A stretch of 64,000 nt of DNA, from assembly GCF_025847235.1 (NCBI RefSeq), contig NZ_JAOZEW010000007.1:62001-126000 (forward strand). The letters are read 5' to 3'. How positions within the stretch are numbered: position 1 is the stretch's first letter; each line of letters starts with the position of its first letter. The notes beneath the pieces are model-generated. The model did not search any database and was not told the origin of the DNA. It saw only the letters and a program-made list of their open reading frames with translations. Below are positions 45,107-52,869 of the stretch, one piece after another. Source of the DNA: Flavobacterium shii (GTDB taxonomy: Bacteria > Bacteroidota > Bacteroidia > Flavobacteriales > Flavobacteriaceae). The position numbers were made by a program, and so were the translations under genes.

Positions 45107-47350
45107 ATGAAAAACAAAATGATATACCTATCAATAGCATTTGCGTTGGTAACGTTTACTTCTTGTAAAAAAGATGCTCAAAGTTCAGGCACCGATTCGG
45201 CTAAAACAGAAGAGTATAAAGGAAAAGAAATAGGTTCAGAATTTGATGCCGAAATTGACAAGTTGGTTGCTCAAATGACACTTGAGGAAAAAATAGGAAT
45301 GTTACATGGTAATAGTATGTTTACTTCTGGCGGAGTAAAACGCTTGGGTATTCCAGAATTAAAAATGGCCGATGGACCATTGGGCGTTCGTGAAGAAATC
45401 TCTCGCGATAATTGGGCACCGGCAGGTTTAACCAATGATTTTGCAACGTATTATCCAGCAGGTGGAGGTCTGGCAGCAACTTGGAACGCTGATATGGCAT
45501 ATACATTTGGTAATAGTGTAGGGCAGGAATTACGCGCCAGAGACAAAGACATGTTACTTTCACCAGCAATCAATATTGTGAGAACTCCACTTGGAGGAAG
45601 AACATATGAATATATGTCTGAAGATCCGTTTTTGAATAAAAAAATTGCAGTGCCATTAATTGTTGGTTTGCAGGATAACGATGTTATGGCTTGTGTAAAA
45701 CATTATGCGGCAAACAACCAGGAAACCAATCGTGATTTTGTCGATGTACAAATTGACGAACGTACACTTCGTGAAATTTATTTGCCAGCTTTTGAAGCCT
45801 CAATAAAAGACGCTCATGCTTATAGTGTTATGGGAGCTTACAATAAATTTAGAGGCGAATATTTATGTGAGAATGATTATATGCTTAATAAAATTTTACG
45901 TGATGAATGGGGATTTAAAGGCGTTGTTGTTTCCGATTGGGCTGCGGTACATTCTACAGTAAAATCTTTAAAAAATGGATTGGATATCGAAATGGGAACA
46001 CCAAAACCATTCAATGAATTTTTCCTTGCCGATAAACTAATTGCTGCAGCAAAGAATAAAGAAATCTCGGAAACAGAAATTGATATCCATGTAAAAAGAA
46101 TATTGCGTACCTTATTTCAGGTAAAAGCAATGGGAAGTCAAAGTAAAGACCGTGTGAAAGGAAGCATCGCAACCGAAGCACATTACCAAGATGCTTATAA
46201 AATTGCTACAGAAGCAATAGTTTTATTAAAGAACGATAATAATGCATTACCATTAAAACTAGATGGAGTGAAATCTATTGCCGTAATTGGAAATAATGCG
46301 ACCAAGAAAAATGCATTAGGTGGATTTGGAGCAGGAGTTAAAACAAAAAGAGAAGTTACGCCACTTGAAGGTTTGAAAAATAGATTGCCAAAATCAATCA
46401 AAATTAATTATGCCGAAGGTTATCTGGAACGCTACGATGAAAAAAATAAAGGAAACTTAGGAAACATAACATCAAATGGTCCTGTAACGATCGACCAATT
46501 AGATTCTGCTAAATTGCAAGAAGCAATAGAAGCAGCTAAAAACTCGGATGTAGCCATCATTTTTGCAGGTTCTAACCGTGATTATGAAACAGAAGCTTCA
46601 GATCGTAGAACATTAAAATTACCATTTGGACAAGAAGAATTGATTCAAAAAGTATTAGCCGTTAATCCAAGAACAATTGTAGTTATGATTGCCGGAGCAC
46701 CTTTTGATATTGATGCAGTAAGCAAAAAAACTTCGGCTTTGGTATGGAGTTGGTTTAATGGTTCCGAAGGAGGAAATGCTTTGGCAGATGTATTGCTGGG
46801 GAAAATAAATCCATCAGGAAAATTACCTTGGACAATGCCTAAAAACATCATGGATTCTCCAGCGCATGCAACAAAAAGTTTCCCTGGAGGAAAAACGGTA
46901 AACTATGCCGAAGGAATTTTGGTAGGGTACCGCTGGTTTGATACTAAAAATATTGCGCCTTTATATCCTTTCGGATTCGGATTATCATACACCACTTTTG
47001 ATTTAGATAATGCCAAAACCGATAAGACTTCTTACGAACCTACAGAAACAATTACGGTTACTGTGGATGTGAAAAACACTGGAAAAGTAGATGGTAAAGA
47101 AGTCGTTCAGTTATATACTTCAAAAACAGATTCAAAAGTAACCCGTGCAGCCAAAGAGCTAAAAGGATTCAAAAAGGTGTTAGTGAAAGCAGGAAGTTCA
47201 AATACAGTAACAATCCAGCTTCCGGTAAAAGAATTAGCTTACTATGATGTTGCTACAAAAAAATGGACTGTAGAGCCAGGAAAATACACTTTGAAATTAG
47301 GAAATTCTTCAAGAGATATCAAAAAAGAAATCTCTGTAACGATTAAATAA
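45107..47350 (+). CDS. GH3 beta-glucosidase, lipoprotein
   Basis: 747 residues. Lipoprotein signal MKNKMIYLSIAFALVTFTSC (C20). N-terminal GH3 domain (SPAINIVRTPLGGRTYEYMSE-type segment, VKHYAANNQETNRD) with nucleophile D277 in KGVVVSDWAAVH; GH3 C-terminal domain; and a C-terminal fibronectin III-like domain (VTVDVKNTGKVDGKEVVQLY). The KHYAANNQE and SDWAAVH forms are those of beta-glucosidases, so it probably trims the glucan backbone of xyloglucan fragments. It is clearly distinct from the other GH3, not a recent duplicate. Confidence 0.93.
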   Translation: MKNKMIYLSIAFALVTFTSCKKDAQSSGTDSAKTEEYKGKEIGSEFDAEIDKLVAQMTLEEKIGMLHGNSMFTSGGVKRLGIPELKMADGPLGVREEISRDNWAPAGLTNDFATYYPAGGGLAATWNADMAYTFGNSVGQELRARDKDMLLSPAINIVRTPLGGRTYEYMSEDPFLNKKIAVPLIVGLQDNDVMACVKHYAANNQETNRDFVDVQIDERTLREIYLPAFEASIKDAHAYSVMGAYNKFRGEYLCENDYMLNKILRDEWGFKGVVVSDWAAVHSTVKSLKNGLDIEMGTPKPFNEFFLADKLIAAAKNKEISETEIDIHVKRILRTLFQVKAMGSQSKDRVKGSIATEAHYQDAYKIATEAIVLLKNDNNALPLKLDGVKSIAVIGNNATKKNALGGFGAGVKTKREVTPLEGLKNRLPKSIKINYAEGYLERYDEKNKGNLGNITSNGPVTIDQLDSAKLQEAIEAAKNSDVAIIFAGSNRDYETEASDRRTLKLPFGQEELIQKVLAVNPRTIVVMIAGAPFDIDAVSKKTSALVWSWFNGSEGGNALADVLLGKINPSGKLPWTMPKNIMDSPAHATKSFPGGKTVNYAEGILVGYRWFDTKNIAPLYPFGFGLSYTTFDLDNAKTDKTSYEPTETITVTVDVKNTGKVDGKEVVQLYTSKTDSKVTRAAKELKGFKKVLVKAGSSNTVTIQLPVKELAYYDVATKKWTVEPGKYTLKLGNSSRDIKKEISVTIK

Positions 47351-47389
47351 AAAGTTGTTGTGTTTTATAATGAGTTGAATAAAAATTGA

Positions 47390-47411
47390 AGCTATCTGAA
47401 AGACAGTAGCT
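47390..47411. repeat. Small hairpin between the GH3 and GH5 genes
   Basis: AGCTATCTG pairs with CAGTAGCT with one bulge in the 90-bp gap. There is no T run right after it. Confidence 0.4.
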
Positions 47412-47440
47412 ATAATGATTAATTTTTTAAATTATATACA

Positions 47441-48949
47441 ATGAAAAAAACAATAAACTATTACATACTAAGGGTAATGTTATGTATGACTTTTCTAGGG
47501 ATTTTTGCTTGTAGTTCAGACAAAGAAACCCCACAAGACTTAACAGTAAAAGCACTTACTGTTAGTACAAATAAAATAGATTTTGAGAATGTAGGAAATA
47601 GCGTTGATGTTACAGTTAAAACCGAAGTAACAGCTTGGATTATGAATAGCTCAGATGCAAGTTGGGTAAGGTTTAGCCAGGCAGGAGGAACTTCAGGTAC
47701 AACTATAGTCAAAATAACAGCACTGGCAAATACAACAACCATAGCAAGAACTGCGATTATAACTTTAAGTTCAAACGAGGCTAAATCGGTTCAAGTTGCG
47801 ATATCTCAAGCAGGACTTGCAGAGTCCGACGGTTCATTTCCGAGTTATAATACAAGCCCGATTACAGCAGATGCCTCAGGAATGGGAAGCAGTGCTGTAG
47901 AGTTGGCAGCAAAAATAAAATTAGGCTGGAACATTGGTAATACACTCGAAGCAACAGGCGGAGAAACAGCTTGGGGAAATCCAAAGGTTACAAAACAATT
48001 GATTGATTTGGCCAAAGCAAGTGGATTTAATGCGATTAGAATTCCGTGTTCATGGAATCAATATTTGGCTAATTCCGTAACAGCACAATTAAAAACAGAA
48101 TGGCTTGATAGAGTAAAAGAAGTGGTTCAATATTGTGTTGATAATAATATGTACGTACTTTTAAATATTCACTGGGACGGTGGATGGCTTGAAAACAATG
48201 TCACCGAAGCCAAAAAAGTAGAAAATAATGCCAAACAAAAAGCATTTTGGGAACAAATAGCAACACATTTACGTGGTTTTGATGAGCATTTGCTTTTTGC
48301 TAGTGCCAATGAACCAGCTGTTGACAATGCTACTCAAATGGCAGTTTTAACATCATATCATCAAACTTTTATTGATGCCGTTCGTTCAACAGGAGGAAAA
48401 AATGCATACCGAACCTTGGTAGTACAAGGACCATCGACAGATATTGATAAAACAAATAAATTAATGCTAACCTTGCCTACAGATCAAGTTGCAAATCGTA
48501 TGATGGTTGAGGTTCATTACTACACGCCATATAATTTTGCTCTTATGGAAACCGATCAGGATTGGGGTAAAATGTTTTACTATTGGGGAGCCGATTATCA
48601 CTCCACAACAGATCCTACACGTAATGCAACTTACGGAGAAGAAGGTGATTTAGATAAACTTTTCAAATCAATGAAAACACAATTTGTAGACAAAGGAATT
48701 CCTGTTTTATTGGGAGAGTTTGGAGCTATAAGACGTACTACATTAACTGGTGATGCATTGACTTTACATTTAGCATCAAGAGCTTATTACCTAAAATATG
48801 TTGTAAAACAAGCTAAAGCAAATGGGATGTTGCCTTTTTACTGGGATGCAGGAGGAATAGGTAACAACGGATCTGGTCTTTTTGATAGAACCAACAATAC
48901 AGTTTATGATAGTCAGGCATTAAGTGCAATGCTTGAAGGATTGCAGTAA
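47441..48949 (+). CDS. BACON-GH5 endo-glucanase (likely endo-xyloglucanase), lipoprotein
   Basis: 502 residues. Lipoprotein signal with C24 (FLGIFAC). A BACON domain at about residues 38-128 acts as a spacer or binding module. The catalytic barrel (about 150-500) has KLGWNIGNTLEATGGETAWG, characteristic of GH5 subfamily 4, with acid/base E291 in FASANEPAV and nucleophile E426 in LLGEFGAI. GH5_4 enzymes are the usual vanguard endo-xyloglucanases of Bacteroides xyloglucan loci; the lipid anchor and BACON module place it at the cell surface, making the first cuts that feed SusC/SusD. Subfamily assignment is from memory of motifs. Confidence 0.93.
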   Translation: MKKTINYYILRVMLCMTFLGIFACSSDKETPQDLTVKALTVSTNKIDFENVGNSVDVTVKTEVTAWIMNSSDASWVRFSQAGGTSGTTIVKITALANTTTIARTAIITLSSNEAKSVQVAISQAGLAESDGSFPSYNTSPITADASGMGSSAVELAAKIKLGWNIGNTLEATGGETAWGNPKVTKQLIDLAKASGFNAIRIPCSWNQYLANSVTAQLKTEWLDRVKEVVQYCVDNNMYVLLNIHWDGGWLENNVTEAKKVENNAKQKAFWEQIATHLRGFDEHLLFASANEPAVDNATQMAVLTSYHQTFIDAVRSTGGKNAYRTLVVQGPSTDIDKTNKLMLTLPTDQVANRMMVEVHYYTPYNFALMETDQDWGKMFYYWGADYHSTTDPTRNATYGEEGDLDKLFKSMKTQFVDKGIPVLLGEFGAIRRTTLTGDALTLHLASRAYYLKYVVKQAKANGMLPFYWDAGGIGNNGSGLFDRTNNTVYDSQALSAMLEGLQ

Positions 48950-48957
48950 ATTTGTTT

Positions 48958-49020
48958 TTAACCGCAAAGAACACAAAGCTTTGCGAACTTAGCGTAACTC
49001 TTTACGCCCTTTGCGGTTAA
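48958..49020. repeat. Intergenic repeat (TTAACCGCAAAG family)
   Basis: TTAACCGCAAAG (48958-48969) and CTTTGCGGTTAA (49009-49020) are perfect 12-bp arms; the loop holds further CAAAG/CTTTGCG pieces. It nearly fills the 92-bp gap between GH5 and the esterase. Confidence 0.75.
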
Positions 49021-49041
49021 TTCTCAAAACTAATAAAACAA

Positions 49042-50997
49042 ATGAAAATGAAGAAAAATATAGCTTTTATTTTTTTAATATGTAGCATAATTGCAAATGC
49101 CAATGTTCGAATGCCTTTGTTGTTTTCTGACGGAATGGTTTTGCAACGAAACAAAGAAATCCCTGTTTGGGGCTGGGCTGATCCCAATGAAAAAGTAGAA
49201 GTTGATTTTAATAAACAAACAAAAACCATTCAGGCTGATAAAAACGGAAAATGGATGGTAAAACTTTCTGCCGAAAAAGCTGGAGGCCCTTTTGAATTAA
49301 CCATCACAGGAAAAAACAAAATTATCATAAAAGATGTTTTGGTTGGAGAAGTCTGGATCTGCAGCGGACAATCAAACATGGAATTTCAGGTTATTAAAAC
49401 CAAGGATGCCGAAAAAGAAATAGCCGATTCTAATTACCCGATGATTCGTCATTTTGGCGTAGCTCAAGATTTAAGTAGTTTACCCAAAGAAGATTTAAAA
49501 GCTGGCAAATGGGCTGTGTGCAATAAAGAAAATGTAGGTGATTTTACGGCTGTAGGATATTTTTTTGCTAAAAAACTATATGCCGAATTAAAAATCCCAA
49601 TCGGAATCATCAATACAACTTGGGGAGGAACTTGTGTAGAAACCTGGACAAGCCATGGAGCATTCCAAAAAAGCGAAGAGTTTAAAGCAATGATTGCCGA
49701 TGTGCCTATATTAAATATAGATTCTATATCAAAATTGTATGCAAAACAAATGAGAGAAAGAGTCGAAAAAATACAGGGAAGTGAGGTAAGTACTGCAAAT
49801 GAGATGTTTTATAAAGAAGCATCATTTAATGATTCGAAATGGAGAGAATTAAATGTTCCGGGATTATGGGAAAATCAGTCTTTGGGCGATTTAGACGGAG
49901 TAGTCTGGATGAGAAAAACAATTACACTTTCTGCCGAAGACATTAAAAATAAAGCAACGTTGAGTTTGGCAAAAATCGATGATGAGGATATTACTTACAT
50001 AAACGGAATCGAAATTGGGAGAAATACCCTTTGGGATACCAAAAGAGTTTATCAAGTTCCAGCTAAAGTATTAAAAAAAGGCGTAAATGTTATTGCTATA
50101 AGAATTGTTGATAATAGTGGTGGTGGTGGAATCTACGGAGACACAGCCGATTTAAAACTGACTCTGGGGAGTAAAATCATTTCATTAGAAGGAAAATGGA
50201 AATACAAAGTAACAGTTGTAAAAACATCATTATCTCCTAATAGTTACCCCTCATTATTGTACAATGCAATGGTAAATCCGTTAATCCCATATGCTTTTCA
50301 AGGCGTTTTATGGTATCAGGGCGAAGCTAATGTTTGGAGAGCCAAAGAATATAAAAAAGCATTTCCGTTAATGATAAATGATTGGAGAACAAAATGGAAT
50401 CAGGGAGATTTCCCTTTTTACTATGTACAATTATCCACTTTTAATGAGTTTAATGGCAATAGTAAAGTAGGAAGTAAGTGGGCAGAACTTCGCGAAGCAC
50501 AAACCGAAACGCTCAAATTACCAAATACAGGAATGGCAGTAACCACAGATATTGGAAATGCCAAAGATATTCACCCTACAAACAAGCAAGATGTAGGATT
50601 GCGCTTGGCGGCAATTGCTTTAAATAATGTTTATGATAAAAAAAGAGTTTATAGCGGACCAACATATAAATCTCAGAAAATAAAAGGGAACCAAATAATC
50701 CTAACATTCGATGCTATCGGTACAGGATTATCAACATCCGAGAATACCGAGAATGTAAAAGGATTTGAGATTGCAGGTGCCGATAAAGTTTTTCATTTTG
50801 CTAAAGCGATTATAAAAAACAATAAAGTAATAGTTTCAAGCGAAAGTGTGCAAAACCCAGTTGCTGTTCATTACGGTTGGGCAGATGACGATACCGAGAT
50901 TAATCTTTATAACAAGGAAAAATTTCCAGCATCACCTTTCAGAACCGATGATTGGGAAATGATTACAGCAAACGAAAAATATAAAATTAGCAAATAA
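49042..50997 (+). CDS. SGNH carbohydrate acetylesterase (sialate O-acetylesterase-like)
   Basis: 651 residues with a signal peptide (NIAFIFLICSIIANA). The SGNH hydrolase fold has nucleophile S111 in ICSGQSNMEFQV and the D509-x-H511 pair in AKDIHPTN. A jelly-roll insert similar to GH2 sugar-binding domains (residues about 240-350, GVWMRKTITLS, YINGIEIGRNTLWD) splits the catalytic domain, as in the sialate O-acetylesterase family. Databases usually name such genes sialic acid esterase, but related enzymes act on acetylated xylan and xyloglucan (the CE20 type). In this locus removal of acetyl groups from xyloglucan galactose is the best reading; that is inference. Confidence 0.85.
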   Translation: MKMKKNIAFIFLICSIIANANVRMPLLFSDGMVLQRNKEIPVWGWADPNEKVEVDFNKQTKTIQADKNGKWMVKLSAEKAGGPFELTITGKNKIIIKDVLVGEVWICSGQSNMEFQVIKTKDAEKEIADSNYPMIRHFGVAQDLSSLPKEDLKAGKWAVCNKENVGDFTAVGYFFAKKLYAELKIPIGIINTTWGGTCVETWTSHGAFQKSEEFKAMIADVPILNIDSISKLYAKQMRERVEKIQGSEVSTANEMFYKEASFNDSKWRELNVPGLWENQSLGDLDGVVWMRKTITLSAEDIKNKATLSLAKIDDEDITYINGIEIGRNTLWDTKRVYQVPAKVLKKGVNVIAIRIVDNSGGGGIYGDTADLKLTLGSKIISLEGKWKYKVTVVKTSLSPNSYPSLLYNAMVNPLIPYAFQGVLWYQGEANVWRAKEYKKAFPLMINDWRTKWNQGDFPFYYVQLSTFNEFNGNSKVGSKWAELREAQTETLKLPNTGMAVTTDIGNAKDIHPTNKQDVGLRLAAIALNNVYDKKRVYSGPTYKSQKIKGNQIILTFDAIGTGLSTSENTENVKGFEIAGADKVFHFAKAIIKNNKVIVSSESVQNPVAVHYGWADDDTEINLYNKEKFPASPFRTDDWEMITANEKYKISK

Positions 50998-51005
50998 ATT
51001 TAATT

Positions 51006-52508
51006 ATGAAAAAGATATTTCTCCTATTTATAGGTATAATTTCACTCGTACTTAATGCACAGCAGCAAAATATAAAAGAGACTGATGGATTTTATAAAAA
51101 CCCAATTTTCGCAGGTGATTACCCAGATCCTTCGATTATTAGGGATGGAGAAGATTACTATATTGTACATTCTTCCTTTAATTATTATCCGGGATTACTT
51201 ATTTGGACTTCAAAAGATTTAGTGAATTGGGAACCAGTTACACACGCCCTTAAAAAGAGTGTGGGTTCAGTTTGGGCGCCAGATTTGGTAAAATATAACA
51301 ACAAATTTTACATTTATTTCCCGGCAAATCAAACCAATTATGTTGTGTGGGCAAATGCTATAAATGGACCTTGGAGCGATCCTATCGATTTAAAGATTGG
51401 GAATATAGATCCAGGTCATTTTGTTGATGAAAAAGGCAACCGATTCCTTTATTTTAGTAATGGTAATTATGTGCCATTATCCAAAGACGGATTAGCCGTT
51501 ATTGGCGAAGGTAAACATGTTTATGATGGGTGGAAAATACCCGCAGAGTGGTCTATTGAGTGTTTTTGTATGGAAGGACCCAAAGTTTTAAAGCATGGCA
51601 ATTACTATTATCTCACAGTTGCCGAAGGAGGAACTGCAGGACCTGCTACAAGCCATATGGTAATATCGGCAAGATCAAAGTCGCCTTTAGGTCCTTGGGA
51701 AAATTCACCGTATAATCCAATTTTAAAAACAAAAGACAGTTCCGAAAAATGGTGGTCAAAAGGACATGCAACGCTTATAGATGATGTTAATGGAAAATGG
51801 TGGATGGTTTTTCACGGTTATGAAAATGGATATTATAATATGGGACGCCAGACGCTGCTACAACCTGTAGAATGGACTGCCGATGGATGGTATAAAATCC
51901 CTGAAGACATTAAAACCGAAGAACCGATTAAAAAACCGGGAGGAAAAGCTACAAAAAGCAATTTTACGCTTTCGGATACTTTTTCAGGACAGGAGCTAAA
52001 ACCACAATGGCAATTTTTTAATCAATATGATGCCGAAAGGTTTAAACTCACTAAAGAAGGAATTCAAATTAAAGGAAAAGGAAAGAATATTGGCGAAAGC
52101 TCACCGATGTTGTGCACCCCTTCCGATCATTCTTATTCTGCCGAAGTTGAGGTTAAAATAGAAGGAAATGCAACAGCAGGACTTATCCTTTTTTATGATA
52201 GCAACCTTTATACAGGTATTGCTGCCGATAAAGAAAATATTATGGCGATACTTAGATCCTGGCAATTTCCAACTCAAAAAGGAGTAAACAAAACCCATTT
52301 ATTTCTTCGCTTAGAAAAGAAACAACAACTCGTAAATATGTTTTACAGTATTGATGGGAAAGAGTGGGTGAAAATTGAAAATTCAGCAGAAGTATCTTCA
52401 TTCAATCATAACGTATTAAGCGGATTTATGAGTCTTCGTTTGGGACTTTCGGCGGTAGGAGAAGGTACGGTAACGTTTAAAAATTTCATTTATAAACAAG
52501 TTAATTAA
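51006..52508 (+). CDS. GH43 arabinofuranosidase/beta-xylosidase
   Basis: 500 residues with a signal peptide (MKKIFLLFIGIISLVLNAQQ). The five-bladed propeller has the catalytic base D41 in GDYPDPSIIRDG and general acid candidate E190 in CMEGPKVL. The C-terminal 180 residues (about 320-500, LSDTFSGQELKPQWQFFN) are a concanavalin-like GH43 C2 domain, found in enzymes that act on xylose or arabinose side chains. It follows the esterase after 8 bases. In xyloglucan loci GH43 enzymes remove arabinofuranose from side chains; beta-xylosidase activity is an equal possibility. Confidence 0.92.
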   Translation: MKKIFLLFIGIISLVLNAQQQNIKETDGFYKNPIFAGDYPDPSIIRDGEDYYIVHSSFNYYPGLLIWTSKDLVNWEPVTHALKKSVGSVWAPDLVKYNNKFYIYFPANQTNYVVWANAINGPWSDPIDLKIGNIDPGHFVDEKGNRFLYFSNGNYVPLSKDGLAVIGEGKHVYDGWKIPAEWSIECFCMEGPKVLKHGNYYYLTVAEGGTAGPATSHMVISARSKSPLGPWENSPYNPILKTKDSSEKWWSKGHATLIDDVNGKWWMVFHGYENGYYNMGRQTLLQPVEWTADGWYKIPEDIKTEEPIKKPGGKATKSNFTLSDTFSGQELKPQWQFFNQYDAERFKLTKEGIQIKGKGKNIGESSPMLCTPSDHSYSAEVEVKIEGNATAGLILFYDSNLYTGIAADKENIMAILRSWQFPTQKGVNKTHLFLRLEKKQQLVNMFYSIDGKEWVKIENSAEVSSFNHNVLSGFMSLRLGLSAVGEGTVTFKNFIYKQVN

Positions 52509-52557
52509 GCTATAAAATGATTAAGTTAGAACTAAATTTTGTCTGTTATGCTTATTA

Positions 52558-52674
52558 GGGCGTGACCACATTTACAAAAGGCGCTATTTCAGATGCCGCT
52601 TATACGCGCCTTTTGTAAATGCGGTCGGGCTATCCGCACTACTTCGGTAGTTTTCTCCTATCCCTCACGCACCC
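52558..52674. repeat. Structured intergenic repeat with three nested hairpins
   Basis: An outer dyad (GGGCGTGA at 52558-52565, TCACGCACCC at 52665-52674) encloses a 21-bp arm pair (52564-52584 with 52606-52626, one mismatch, core TTTACAAAAGGCGC) and a 5-bp hairpin ACTAC-TTCG-GTAGT (52638-52651). It is much richer in GC than its surroundings. It lies in the 361-bp gap between GH43 and GH95; no reading frame is seen in it. Confidence 0.8.
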
Positions 52675-52689
52675 ATATTGGTTTAAATA

Positions 52690-52788
52690 TCCTAATAGGT
52701 TTCTAAGATCTGTTTGGTATGATTAGAATTACTATAGTAAAATTAGAGCGATTAATAAATACCTAACAGGTTGAAAAAACCTGTTAGG
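52690..52788. repeat. Two CCTAAYAGG-family palindromes upstream of GH95
   Basis: CCTAACAGGTT / AACCTGTTAGG (52762-52772 with 52778-52788) is a perfect 11-bp stem with a GAAAA loop. A degenerate copy starts with CCTAATAGG near 52690. A third copy of the theme forms the terminator after GH95. Confidence 0.65.
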
Positions 52789-52869
52789 ATACGATGAGAC
52801 AAGGTTAGAAAAGTTCCAGAGGAATGGCATATATTTAAACGGAATTAATTCAAAATCAAAAAACAATAT

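Noticed and set aside
52509..52869. tRNA or tmRNA-like gene in the structured repeat
   Set aside because: The cloverleaf-like folding lacks tRNA consensus elements such as a GGTTC loop and a CCA-ready acceptor stem.
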